64,000 nucleotides of DNA from Luzula sylvatica (Eukaryota > Streptophyta > Magnoliopsida > Poales > Juncaceae), in the NCBI GenBank assembly GCA_946800325.1, contig OX326956.1, forward strand, positions 25,084,356 to 25,148,355, in the 5' to 3' direction. Numbering within the stretch: position 1 is the stretch's first letter; each line of letters opens with the position of its first letter. Positions 48,089-61,500 of this stretch are shown piece after piece. The notes beneath the pieces are model-generated. The model was not told the origin of the DNA. It saw only the letters and a list, made by a program, of their open reading frames with translations, and made no database searches. Position numbers and translations under genes: made by a program.

Positions 48089-48093
<5 letters not shown>
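46370..48093. other. AT-rich intergenic DNA, no gene seen
   Basis: No coding exon, RNA gene or clear transposon end was recognised. Short frames here are explained by base composition. Confidence 0.5.

Positions 48094-48145
<52 letters not shown>
48094..48145. repeat. (GA)n microsatellite
   Basis: About 52 bp of perfect GA dinucleotides. The frame running across it is an artefact. Confidence 0.95.
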
Positions 48146-48147
<2 letters not shown>

Positions 48148-48313
48148 CATACGTGATTAGAGAAATATCTCTCTGGAAAGCAACTCATAAGAATTAAGAA
48201 ATAGCTCATAAATTTAATTCGACTGGAGAATATAGTATTCATAAATATAATCACATAGTTGATGAACCGAAATACTATTTGGATTATGTACAAATATGAT
48301 TTAACACTAAGCT

Positions 48314-48444
48314 CAGTGGCGGATCTTACCCCAAATCAACGGAGGAGAGATAATCTAAGAGAGTTACGGTGAGAAATTTTCAAAAAAAATTGGAAGGACG
48401 ATAATACATAATTGTACAATTATATCATAAAATACACTGATATA

Positions 48445-48491
<47 letters not shown>

Positions 48492-48553
48492 CCGTTCAAA
48501 AATCTAGGAGAGACAGCTGTCCTGATCCTAGTCCCTTAATAGATCCGTCACTG
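48314..48553. mobile_element. Small hAT element, 240 bp
   Basis: The ends are CAGTGGCGGATCT and the inverse of CAGTGACGGATCT. The flanks ACTAAGCT (48306-48313) and ATTAAGCT (48554-48561) form an 8-bp duplication with one mismatch. The ends belong to the same class as the 3095-3901 element. A 42-bp TA microsatellite lies inside. Confidence 0.75.
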
Positions 48554-49399
48554 ATTAAGCTCGGAATAAGAAATACGGTGATAAATGTGATATTGGATCA
48601 TTGCCAAGAAATTGTTCGATGAAACGCTTGAAAGAATAGAGCTCATAATAGGATACACTTGGATCAACACTTGAGTTGTGCGATCAAGCAACACGCAAAT
48701 TCACGATTGTTCGACGGAGTGTTGAATGAAAATGATTTGTGTGAATTATGTCGATGAACGGGAAGATGGACCCAAATGAGAGAAAAAATGATTTGGATGT
48801 TGGTTTAACTAACTAGCTCGAGTCAAAACGAGAACAAAAATTATTCAACATTCAATTGTGAGACGTCGCTATATCAAAAGTTGATAATGATGTACGTTTA
48901 CGTACTAATATCTTATTCTTCGATTAGAGGGACCAATAATTTGCGTCCCGAACTACTACTACTACTTATTATTATTATTATTATTATTATTTACTCTTTT
49001 AATAAAATAGAATTTCCCAACATTTCAAATATCAGAATATTATTAAATTGGGTTAAGTTAACTATGTTAAATTTCTCAGCATTTCAGAAACTGGAAAATT
49101 ATCAAATCTTGGCATCTCAAAGGCGAAGATTTTATCTGTAAATTTAAAAAATATTGTTAAATATTCCTATTAATTGCAAAGTTTTTTGGTCTTTATATTT
49201 TTTTTCTTTCTTTTGTACATGGAAGCCAAAGTTACAATTAGAATTCACTAGCTAATGTTCTCTGCCCTTGATTTTTCAAAAACAAATTCCCATTTTCATG
49301 TGAGCATTTAATTTATTTTATCAATTTTCATAATACTCAATACAAGTTTCGTATGTTTTCAACAGTTAAAACTAAGTTTTTCTTTGAAATTACCTCAGC

Positions 49400-49430
<31 letters not shown>

Positions 49431-49674
49431 AAAAAACTAGAGGTGCAAAGTTCGAGTCCTGCGCGTAGCTGGACTATGAAAAGACTTTCTATTATGATAT
49501 TATTTACTCTTTAGTGTGTGTGTGTGTGTGAGGGAGAGAGTGTGTGTCTACGGACTTGTAACAAAAAAAATGTTGAGGTGTGCTGCGTATGGTGCCCTTG
49601 TATTTGGCCAAAACGTTCTTTATATTTAACATAATTAAATTAATTAAATACGATACATAATTACATAAAAATCA

Positions 49675-50127
49675 TGGGTGACGTTATTGCAAGAGCTAAC
49701 ATAACTAAATTGAGAGCGATTTCAATTTTTTTTAATCAAATGACCACTATACTCCTATTTATGCATGGTAATTGATATTTATTATACTTATATTCTATTA
49801 TTTATCTCTTTCATGAATAATGCAAAAATATATTTTCTAATATTATGAAAAAACAAATCTAACCAATATATATTAATTTTCATATTTAAATAACATGATA
49901 TGTTACAATTTAATTGATTTTTTATGATGATAAAAATTAAGAATAAAAATATTTTTTATATATAAAAGATTTTATTTGCATGATTTATGAAAAATAATAA
50001 TATAATAGATAAATGTAAGAAATGTCAATCATCAATTCATCATTAACGGGGTATAACGGCCATTTGATAAAATAAAATTGAAATCGCTCTCAATTTAGCC
50101 ATTTTGGCTCTTGCAATAGCGTCATCC
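49675..50127. mobile_element. MITE family D, copy 2
   Basis: GGGTGACGTTATTGCAAGAG at the left pairs with the inverse AGGATGACGCTATTGCAAGA at the right. The pairing, including AAATTGAGAGCGATTTCAAT on both sides, runs about 65 bp. It is better preserved than the copy at 39843-40322. The target duplication is unclear. Confidence 0.78.
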
Positions 50128-51267
50128 TAAATTATATTGATTAAAATATTCAAATTGTTTACATGTTAGTTATGTGATAGATCATAGATGTCAATTAATT
50201 ATGTATCATGTGTCAATTAATATGTTAATTAAGCTTGTTAAACGTAACATAGAGGATGTTTTGGTGAATTCGCGGGGCAAAGTAAAATTTTCCAATGTTA
50301 AACGTGAACCAAATTTTATTTCAAAAAAAAAAAAAAATACTACTCGTTCTTTATGTACTTGTTAAAAAATATAAAATTATTTATTATTTTTTCTTGATAT
50401 TACAATTATATTATTTTATTTAACAAAAAATATTATTGTTGCAAGAATTTAAATTCAAATATCACATCCGATACGATTGTGACAATACAGAGATATTGAA
50501 ACATATAGATTGAGATGATACGTATGTCTTAGAAATCTGCATACAATTGTCAATGTATCGCAAAAATATCTTATGATTACTCGATGCTGATATGGTGGGT
50601 TTTGATTTATAAAGTATTCATGTTCCGTTTCTTCGAAAAATTATGTCTTTTCGTGAAAATATATTTTGTAAAATAAAGTAAAAAAAAGGTTTCTTTTCGA
50701 CACATTGTACGCCTATCTCTCCCGAGGATTTGGTTGCCTGTAACATTTGCGAACATTTTCGTAGAGATAAATATGTAAATGGTATTTTTCATATGAACAA
50801 ATTTGATGTTTCCACTTTTTAGGGGTAAATATGGTATTTTGAAGTTCTCAAAGGATGAATATGAAATTTCTCTCCTTGTCAGTTTAAGCAAGTCGCTTTT
50901 TACCCGGTTAAAATAAATAATAATGACAACGGTCATTTCTTACTATACACAGATTTCTACATAAACGTGGCTCATAGTCAATAGTAAGATAAAATATAAG
51001 GGTTCCACGGTCAGTGCATGGAGGATGAGTCTAGATCTATGAGCCTAGAGCAGACAAGAATATCTTTACAATAAACGGTAGAATACTTTGAAATTCGAAA
51101 TTTCTTGGTTCTAAATAGAATAGAAGTAAAGAAATAAAGTATTCAATTTCAGTTCATTTCATTCATTAATCTCAAATTTCTTTGCGCAAAGAGCTAATTT
51201 CTGTATTTTCTTGCAACAATACTTCACGATTTCACTCGAATTTCAATTCTTCTTCAGTAATTTGTGT

Positions 51268-54200
51268 ATGATGGCGGATATCCAAGAAGAAACCCTAACC
51301 CTAGATGCAGCTTCGCCTTCTTTCTGGGAGAAAGAATGGGATAAAGGGAACTCGCCCTTGGTCGGAAGAGATTCTGATTTCGGATCTTCAGATCGTGATG
51401 CCATTGACTCGATGATTTTAGTTTCCGGGCCTAAACTGGTCCGATCCGGTGTCAGGCTAACAGATTGCCATCAAGGTTAGTTTCTTTGTCTTTTCTTTTT
51501 AGTGCTGAATATTATCCGGAGTAAAAGTTAGGCAGTAAGGGGAGCAATTTTGAGTATTGTGGCTAAAAAATTGTTGCTTACCGTTGAAATTTCGGTTGTA
51601 TTTGTTCTCTCGTTATGTAGTCCAGAAACGATTTTCATTCAAAATGACCCGAACTTTCTTTGATCAAGAATATAATTCCAACTTATTTTGCTCAAATTAA
51701 CATTCTCTCTTCAATTTATCCATAAATTTCAGATGATTTTGTGATGCTTCTCAATTCTGGCGGAGAAACCCTCGACAAAATCTCAGCAGATTCATTCTTC
51801 GAAGGAGGAGAAATTATGAAAACTAACGAACCGATATCTGACAGTGGAGATTTTATCTCTCTCTACCAATCTGCACGATATGGCAATTTTTTCTATAAAC
51901 TCGAAGGCCTGCCACCTGGCAATTACATGGTCGATTTTCATTTTGCCGAGATTATCTACTCTATTGGTCCCAAAGGCATGAGAACTTTCGATATTTTTGT
52001 TCAAGATGAGAAGGTAATTATAACTATACTGCTTATTTTACACTATTTCAAATATGTACTTAATTTCTAACTTTATTTTCCAAATTTTTTTGTAGATAGT
52101 AGCCGGATTGGATATATATGCAATTGTGGGAGCAAACAAAGCTCTGCAATTAGTCGATATAAGAGCTTCAGTGGTTAATAATGGAGAATTATTAATCAAT
52201 TTCAAGGGCGTATCTGGTAGCCCAATTGTTTCTGGAATTGCAGTTCGCAAAGCCACACCACTATCTGGTAAATTTTACATTTTGGTCCCTAGTATTTACT
52301 TAAATATTTACAATATTAATTATCAATTAATTTTTTTATTCTTGATATTAGAGAATGGAATTAAGCCAGACAATCTTGTCTGTAGCAAATGCTCCTCAGA
52401 AATGGATGTTTCGCCTAATCAGGTTAAACATTACTCATAATTCTTTTTTGTAGTATTGATTTTAAAAAAATTGGTACTTTTATTTTTTGTAGAATAAAAT
52501 TAGGGGAAAATTAATTGACAAATATGAGAAGAGAATTCAAGAATTAATCAAGGAATGTGCGTCTAAATCTGAGGAGTGCTTCGCTTCTTGGAGCTCTGTA
52601 GCGGACGCAAACGAAAAGCTTCAGAAAATCGAATTGGAAATCTACAATTCAAATTTCAAAAATGATAATCTCGGTACGCATATATATTCAAACTCAATTT
52701 TAGAGTTTGTTTAATATTTTTTTTGTTTGTAGAGCAAAATATTAGGAGACTAAACGAGGAATTAGGAGAAATTAATAAGGAGTGTCAACGAATTAACGAG
52801 AAGTATCAACGAGATAAGAAATTATGGGCGGAAGGCTTATCTGAGTTGGAGAGAAAAATCAAGGTCATATATCATTTTATCTCTCAATATTACATTTTCT
52901 CATGTAATTTAGGGATATTAAAGTCTCGATGTTTATTGTATTCAGGCCATGAAAGAGGAGCAAGCAAAGCTTTCTAAAGAGGCACATGGATGTGTGGACT
53001 CCATTCCTGACCTTAACGAGATGACTGGAGCTGTCCAGTCCTTGGGTATTTTCTTAACCAATGCACTAATTATTAAAGGAGAACTATTTTTCTTAAATTA
53101 TATTTTATTTTACTTCTGTTTTGCAGTTGCTCAATGCGAGGATTTGAAGTACAAGTACAGCGAAGAGATGGCGAGAAGCAAAAGACTTTTCAACGCAGTT
53201 CAAGAGACTAAAGGTGCCTCTCTCTCTCTCTCTCTCATTTTAAACTCGTAACAAACAACTATTAACGCGTAATTGTTAAAAATTCACAGGGAATATCAGG
53301 GTATTTTGCCGATGCCGTCCTCTAAACAAGGAAGAGATCCAATCTGGTTTCAAATCCAGCACGGATTTCGATGCGGCCAGAGACGGCGAGATCGGCATTC
53401 TCAACAACAACAATAATGGACCCGCATCCAAAAAGACGTTCCGTTTCGACCGCGTCTTCTCTCCCAAAGACGACCAATGTCAGTCCCTCCAAAATATCAT
53501 ATTTACCCTCCAAAAAAAAAAATATCATACCCGCCCTTTTAAAAATCTAAAATTTAATTCTTTATTTTATACAGGCGATGTGTATGCGGAGGCGTCGCCA
53601 CTTGTCACGTCGGTACTGGACGGATACAACGTGTGCATATTTGCATACGGGCAGACTGGTACGGGAAAGACGTTTACCATGGAAGGTACCGAACGAAACC
53701 GCGGAGTGAATTACCGTACCGTCGAGGAACTCTTCAAAATCGCAGAGAACCGAAAGGAAACTGTTTCCTACGAAATTTCCGTCAGCGTCCTCGAAGTGTA
53801 CAACGAAACGATTCGCGACCTCCTCGACCCCTCTCCCAAAAAGTACAATATATTATTTTAATTCTGAATATACTGTTTTGGAGTGTGATGTATTGTTTTG
53901 TTTTGGTGGTGTAAGATTGGAGATAAGGCAGACGGGAGAAGGAGCGCATCACGTGCCGGGTTTGGTAGAGGCGAAAGTGGGGAGCATAGAACAAGTTTGG
54001 GACGTTTTGAGGATGGGAAGTAATTCGAGAGCGGTGGGTTCGAATAACGTCAACGAGCATAGCAGTCGCTCCCATTGGTAATTTTACGAAAAGGTCCCTG
54101 CATTATTGTGAATTTGCTGAACACCTATTTTTTTGTAGCATGTTGAGTGTGATGGTGAGGGCGCGGAATTTGATGAACGGAGTGTTGACGAAGAGTAAAT

Positions 54201-55963
54201 TGTGGCTGGTGGATTTGGCGGGCAGTGAGAGATTGGCGAAGACTGACGCGCAAGGAGAGAGATTGAAAGAGGCTCAGAATATTAATAAATCTCTCTCTGC
54301 TCTTGGCGACGTCATTTCTGCTCTGGCCAATAAAAACTCCCACATCCCTTACAGGTAAAAATATAAAAATATATTATATAACTGGAGGTGTCCAGTTGTT
54401 TGTTTAAATAACATTTTTTGTTGTTGTCAGGAACTCGAAGCTGACGCATTTGTTACAGGATTCGTTAGGTAAAATTAAATTGAATAAATATTTTGAAGAA
54501 GTTGGGGAAATTAAATTGATTAATTTGAAATAAATAGGGGGAGATTCGAAGGCGTTGATGTTTGTGCAAATTAGTCCCTCGGAGAATGATTTAGGAGAGA
54601 CTCTGAGCTCGTTGAATTTCGCGAGCCGGGTTCGCGGAGTCGAATTGGGACCCGCTAAGAAACAAGTTGATAATTCTGAGCTTCAGAAGTACAAGCAAAT
54701 GGTTAGTTAAAAAAAAAAAAAATTTGATAATTTGAAATTTTATTATTTTGTTGGTTTTTTATTGGCGAAGCTTGAAAAGTCAAAACAAGAGGTGAGAGTT
54801 AAGGAGGAAACAATTAGGAAATTAGAAGAAAATTGCCATAATTTGGAGAGTAAACTCAAAGGGAATAATAAGAACTTTCAAGAAAAGGTATGTGGTGTAT
54901 AAATAAATTAAGAAATAAATAAATATTTTAGGGTTTTGAAATTTTTAATTTTTGTAAGCTTGAGAGCCAAAAAATGGAGACGCAAGTTGTTTTGGAGAAG
55001 CAACAAAGGCAACTCAAGGAGAAGGAGGAAATTTGCTCTAATCTCAATCAAAAGGTGCAATTTTAATAACTAATAATAATAAAATATAATATAAATTTTA
55101 ATAATGTAATAATTTATAATAAGATTATGTGACTTTTCTTTGTTTTTTTAGGTCAAGGAATTGGAGCTAAAAGTAAGGCAACATCAAGGCCATTCTGACT
55201 CTGAGAACTCTCTTCTTCACCAAAAGGTTTGAAAAATTTACGATCATTTTGGGTACATATGCATAATTTCAATATCTTCATTATTTTGATACTTATTTAT
55301 TTATTTATTTTAAGGTCAAAGAGATGGAATATAAAGTGAAAGAATATGAGCAAAACAGATCGATTGCGGAAGGAAAGATCAAGGAACTGGAGAGGAAACT
55401 ACTGGGGAGCAAGCAATCCGAAGCCAGGGTAATAAATAAATATAAAAATGACCATTATACCCTTATCTATTAATTGGCTAAAAGAAATTATCTTTTATTA
55501 TTTTTTGCAGATTAGAGATCTCGAAATACTGGTACAAGAATTGCGTCACAAACCAAACATAAAAGACGAAGTAATGAACGAAGCCGAGAGCCATATTTTA
55601 TGCCCCTCGAATCACGTTTCGAAACCACTGGAGACTCCATTTACGATGGGAAAGGAGTCGATTTTGTTACGCGGGGTGGAGTCGCTTCAGGAGATTAAGA
55701 GGAAAAGAGGAGACGGGAGAATTTCGGTACCGGTGGAAAATGAGAACATAAATAATTACGGACTGAAAAAAATGAGCTTGCCGATTGAAACTAATAAAAA
55801 TGTTAGTAAGGTGAGGAGAATCGATCCCGCGAAAGGATTGGGAAGGTTGACCAGGTCATCTAAAGTCGGTACCAGTACTGGTACCGGCGTGGGAACTGGT
55901 ACGACGCAAAGGGTGGTACAGAGAGAGGGGAGAGAAAAGATGGCTAGAGGGTGGGTGAGGTAG
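51268..55963 (+). CDS. Malectin-domain kinesin-14
   Basis: Nineteen exons (51268-51475, 51733-52013, 52096-52267, 52352-52422, 52493-52673, 52733-52863, 52946-53045, 53127-53213, 53290-53478, 53575-53842, 53916-54077, 54139-54354, 54431-54468, 54538-54701, 54771-54887, 54959-55054, 55152-55226, 55315-55428, 55511-55963) give 1040 residues. Order: a malectin-like domain (about 50-215, with [13 protein letters not shown] and VDFHFAEI), a CxxC pair ([12 protein letters not shown]), a coiled coil (about 245-410), a kinesin motor from [10 protein letters not shown] (412) to about 740, a second coiled coil, and a basic tail. P-loop GQTGTGKT (about 499-506), switch [13 protein letters not shown] and switch [10 protein letters not shown] (about 641-648) are intact. 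The internal motor and the sequence resemble the Arabidopsis MDKIN pair, minus-end-type microtubule motors. The start is the first ATG of a Met-Met pair; upstream frame has no ATG. Confidence 0.93.
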
Positions 55964-56769
55964 TTTGTTTAGGTTGAATTGTTTTTTATGTATAAATTTG
56001 CTAATTTTTAGGTTCTGCGAGGCAATCTGGGTTTTATTGCAATGCCTTTAGTGTATCTTAGAAATTTGAATTGTTTGTTTGTTTGTTTGTTTGTTATATT
56101 TCTACTTTTAGAAATGAACAATTGGGAATTTGATTCCTGGTTTTGTTTTCCTGAGAAATGGAATGTTGTCTTTCGGAAACTGCAATTTAAAACTAAAAAC
56201 TATGCTGATATGCTCATCACATAGTATTAAACATTATTAAACAGTGTTATAAAATAATGTTATGGAATGACAAATTACCTTTTTCATTCATGAAATTGAT
56301 GTTTTTACTAAATTTTTAGTATAAGTTAGAAAGTTTGGCCAAAAAAGAAATAATAAACATTTTGTCAGCTTCATCCCAATTGACATATCGTTTTCACGTT
56401 CAAATTTCAAAAGTCTAAATGTCACTCCAAAAAAAAAAAATGCAATTATCTTATCAAAATCTCTCAAAGTCAAAACCAAAATGAATATCATGATTTTAAA
56501 AACTTCCCCACTTATTTATTCTATCCAGTAATCCAACTCCTTCAAGTCCCTATAAATAAAAAAAAACCATTAATAATCTTATACATTCTCACATTAAATG
56601 CATGAAAATGAAATCTAGTTATAATATTTTCCTAATTTACTCAAACATACATATTGGGCTATACAAGCTCTTATCTCTATGTAGGCCTGTACACATACAA
56701 CGAAGCTAACAAACGGCCATAACATAGCCCCACAGAGGCACAGACACATCGGTCGGCCCACTCGCGTCG

Positions 56770-57009
56770 TTAATGCACCCAGCCCCGCCCTATTTTGGAT
56801 CCGTATTCGTACAGGCTCGTCCCCGACCGTGGTACTCTACCATTTTCCCTTTCTGTATACACCCGGTTTTCCACCGTTTCGTGAACCGGAGTATCTTTGA
56901 ATGGATATATGAATCTATGATGAGATTTGGTTTTTGTTTTTAATGTTGTAACGGGCATGAATGTGTCTTTGAGGAGAATTGTCTGGTTTTTGGACATGGT
57001 TCCACCCAT
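56770..57009 (-). CDS. Possible small protein gene, function unknown
   Basis: An 79-codon frame starts with ATG at 57009 and ends with a stop at 56770. The region is richer in GC than its surroundings, which is why I list it. The product is polar and basic in the middle and ends YEYGSKIGRGWVH. No domain, signal peptide or membrane segment is apparent. It lies tail-to-tail with the kinesin gene. It could equally be a non-coding stretch or part of a larger spliced gene. I do not recognise it. Confidence 0.3.
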   Translation of the reverse strand: MGGTMSKNQTILLKDTFMPVTTLKTKTKSHHRFIYPFKDTPVHETVENRVYTERENGRVPRSGTSLYEYGSKIGRGWVH

Positions 57010-57012
57010 CAC

Positions 57013-58543
57013 GCGGCCGGGTCTCCAACTTGATTACCATTTATTTTGTTACACCCTTAACTATGTAATATCCGTGTATTCAAATAATATTATCACTAAA
57101 TTTTTTAATAAATTATTTATAATTGAAATAATAATATCACTAAAATTATAAATAACATAATTTATAATAAAAATCACCACAATTAAAATTTAGTTATATA
57201 ATTCTTACAATATTTATAATAATATGAATCAATGTTTAAATAAAATATATATCAACAAAATTAAAAACATGAGCGCATAAATAAAATAAACATTTAGATT
57301 TGAAATAGAAATGAAAATATATTAATTTGCGAAATCACGTTCGTCATGTTATTACCTGTCAACTCAAAACTAACATTGTCTAGTTATACGATTGTTACCA
57401 CATCTGACCCGCTTAAATCTAATTTATCCTCTTTAATTCACCCATCTCGGTAAAAATGAGTATTAATCAATGTGATATAATATTTGAACGCATTATTTGA
57501 CGATTGAGCGCAGTATTAAAATGATATTTCTGATTTTGCGCTCGAGAGAGGTTTTTAATTGTGCATTGGTTTCGATTTTGAATTTATTACTTCGGGTGAC
57601 CTTCTTATAAAAAAAAAAATACATATATCGCTTTAGTCCACGGACATACACATATCATTCATCAGAATTCAAAAATAAAGCCGAGTTTAAATTTTTTCTT
57701 GAATGATATAAACGAGAAACCGTACATATTGAATTGGATTCATATTTTTCAGACAAATTTTCTTTTTTCTGAAGTTTGATGGAGCTCTCATTTTTCGTAC
57801 TGATTGTTTTGCATTTGTATTATATATTTTTCTTTTTTTTTTAATAAAAAGACAAAATCACATGAATGAATTTGACGAGAGAATTTTTTTTTTATCTAAT
57901 TGATTGGATTGAAGAAAAAAAGAATAATCATGTTTGAGAAAGAATAATAGGCAATGAAATAAATGAGTCAACGAAAGAAATTAATTACAATAAATAAATT
58001 AGTGGAATATGAAAAAAATGTTACTCTCAACGTTCAATTTTTAAAAATCTGCACTTAAAATAATATTTTTCTTAATTAATATTGATCCGAAGGTAAAAAG
58101 TTAATCAAATATAAAATCAACTAAATTGTCGATTTAGGACCAACCGATAACTAATTTACACTCTTACGACGAAGCACATAATTAAAATTAATACCAATTC
58201 AAACTTATGTGGGATTGTACAATAAGCGACAAATACAAGAGCCACAGAAAATCTAGAGATACTTTCCGCCGTCTTACTCCTTGGATGGCTAACCGTAATC
58301 CGACGCTCTAGAAATCACCACGTCGTCAGCGCGGCTGCATTGCAGCCGTCGATCAATTCTCTTCTCTCTCTTTCTCTGATTACATCGTCTTCTGTCATTC
58401 ATTCACAGTTTTTGTCCAATCCAATTTCCATACTCTCCTTGTGAATTGTGATTGATAATATTAAATTAAATTTCTCTACGTTTTGTTGATATACTGTCTG
58501 GTTGGGAGAAGGAAGGGGGAGCAGGGGTCAACGGAGGGGAGAG
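57013..58543. other. Intergenic DNA and kinase 5' region
   Basis: About 1.5 kb, AT-rich to about 58200, then more balanced. From about 58260 the sequence (ACGTCGTCAGCGCGG, then CT-rich stretches) looks like a promoter and 5' UTR for the kinase gene. No transposon ends were recognised. Confidence 0.5.
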
Positions 58544-61500
58544 ATGGTCGGCAAGAGTGGCAGTGGGAGTGGGAGTGGCCGGAAGACGTTCAGTGCGTCA
58601 GCGGCGGATTACACTTTGCTGGAGGAGGTGGGGTATGGGGCTAACGCTGTTGTTTACAGAGCGATCTACTTGCCGTCGAATGAGTTCGTCGCTGTTAAGT
58701 GCCTCGATCTGGATCGCTGCAATAGTAATCTAGTAAGTAATTCCCTGTTTTTTTTCTTCTTCTGAGTAATCAGTGGTTTGGAAATTTGTCCTGATTGAAT
58801 CGGTGATCTGGTTGCTTTGTGTAGTGGTTGTTTACTACTAGTGATAGATCCAAAACGTGTGTTGAGCTCCGGCTTGGTTGACTTCACTTTTGTGGATCTC
58901 GCCATTTTTTTTCTCCATCCTTTTATTTTTCTGAATGAATTTTGATCGAATCAAGCTTTTTTGTTAATTTTCCTTGTTTAAGTACTTAGATAACAGTTTT
59001 AGATAATACTTTATCACTGAATCACTGCTCCTGAGTGTCGATTCGATCCTTTAATTAAACTTTTCCATTTCAATTCTCATTCATTTCACGCTTCATTCAA
59101 CGACTTTCTAATTCTAATCAAATCGAATTAATTAGTTAACCGATAAATTTCTTTTTTTCTACTATAAATAGGATGATATAAGAAAAGAGGCGCAATTAAT
59201 GAGTTTAATAGACCATCCAAACGTTATAAAATCGTACTGCTCGTTCGCAGTAGAGAATAACCTTTGGGTTGTCATGCCGTTCATGTCAGAAGGATCGTGT
59301 CTCCACTTAATGAAGATCGCATATCCAGATGGATTCGACGAGCCCGTGATTGGATCCATCTTAAAGGAAACTCTTAAAGCTTTGGAATATCTCCATAAAC
59401 AAGGCCATATTCATCGCGACGTCAAGGTGAAACTAAAAGAGGAATGTTAAATCTTTTTTGGGGATTTTTTCGATTTGATCCTTTGATTATTTGGAAATTG
59501 CAGGCGGGGAATATTCTTATTGATAGTCCTGGAGTTGTGAAGCTTGGAGATTTTGGGGTTTCGGCTTGCATGTTTGATCAGGGCGATAGACATAGAAACA
59601 GAACTACTTTTGTTGGCACTCCTTGCTGGTTCCTTTTTTATTCTCAATTTATATTTTAGGGTTTTTTTTGTAATTACAAAATGTTAGGGTTTTTAAGATT
59701 TTTTTTTTTTAATATTTCTAGGATGGCCCCTGAAGTGCTGCAACCTGGGGCAGGATATGATTTCAAGTATGTTGTAAATAATTAAATATCATATTTTTTC
59801 AATTCTAGTAAAATAACATAATTTGTATATATTTTTTTCTTCGTTTATAGAGCGGATATATGGTCTTTTGGAATAACGGCACTTGAACTTGCCCACGGTC
59901 ACGCTCCTTTCTCCAAATATCCTCCTATGAAAGTAAAAAAAAAAAAAAATTTTACGAACCGAAAATATCATATTTACCCTTCCAAATATATAACATACCA
60001 AATTAAATTTTGCACTATTTTATCTGTAGGTTCTACTGATGACCCTTCAGAACGCGCCACCTGGCTTCGACTACGACCGAGACAAGCGCTTCTCGAAGGT
60101 AACCTCGAATTCTTTTTCACTTCCACTGGAGATCTCCAGTAGATAGATATATTTTTTCTGACGAGGAATTTTCAGCCGTTGATCAGTCGTTTAAAGAGAT
60201 GGTTGCGATGTGTTTAGTCAAGGACCAGACGAAGAGACCCACTCCTGAGAAATTACTGAAACATTCGTTCTTCAAGAATGTGAAGCCTCCTGAAGCTTCG
60301 CTGAAGAAGATTATTACCGATTTGCCCCCGCTTTGGGACCGCGTCAAGGCTCTCCAGGTATGCAATGGCAGGGGTATTTTTGTTATTTTTTATATTTAAT
60401 GGGAGTTTTATTTGGAATGGTTTCTCAGCTGAAAGATGCAGCTCAAATGGCTCTGAGGAAAATGCCTTCGTCTGAACAAGAAGCAATATCGCAGGTTTTT
60501 TTATTAATAATATATAATAATGTTGTTATTATTGTTAATAATATATAATACTGGAGATAATTATAATAATAATACAGAGTGAGTATCAAAGGGGAGTGAG
60601 TGCATGGAACTTTGACATTGAAGATTTGAAGGCTCAAGCATCACTGGTATAAATTATAAAAAAATAACTAACTATATGTATTATATTATATACTTTTATT
60701 TAAGTTTTTATGTTTATATTTATATTTTCTTTGTTGAAGATTCAAGATGATGATGAGATAAAGGAAGACGAAGAAGGTTCTTCGAGAGGTTTTGTCTTCG
60801 ACAAGGTCATTATTGCAATATAATAATTTCACCTTTTTGTAAAGGTTATTTTTGAAACTTTGAAATTTGATTTTTGGTTGTATGGTTCGCAGGTTCCTTC
60901 CTCGAAGGGCAACAAGCTTATGAGTGAAAACGAATCTAATTACAAGTAGGTCCTCTTAAAACCCTAAACCCTAATTATATAATTTCTGAATATGACCAAT
61001 ATTTTTTTGTTTAAATTTGCAGCGAGAATAATTCTTTCAGAGAAACTTCAGAGACGAATATTGCGAGCACGAGTAGTAATAATAGTGATAATAATAAAAA
61101 TGAGAAAAATAAAATAGAAGAGAAAATTATCGAGCCTAATAATAAACCTCTCAAAAATATACTCGATTCGAAAAAACAAGCTTATAGTGGCCCACTTGTC
61201 ATGTCAGACCGAGATCAGCCTTCTGAAAGGTATTATTAAAAATTTAAAATTAATTTCCTTTAATTTTGAGAAGGGTAAATATGATAATTATAATTTTCTA
61301 ATGATTGTTTTTGGTAGATCTGAGGTGGCGGTAAACAATCAAGTTGCAGCTAGTAAACTCGAGGCACGAAGAACCACTAATTTTAGCGGTCCTTTATCGC
61401 TTCCAACTCGCGCTTCTGCAAATAGTTTATCTGCTCCAATGAGATCTCCAGGAGGTGTGACTTATTAATTATTACGCGAAATTTGGTGGCAAGCGAAATG

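Noticed and set aside
49430..49475. Possible tRNA B box (AGTTCGAGTCCTG)
   Set aside because: No matching A box or cloverleaf could be drawn around it.
58502..58543. Upstream extension of the kinase frame
   Set aside because: It begins with TTG, not ATG; the first in-frame ATG is 58544.
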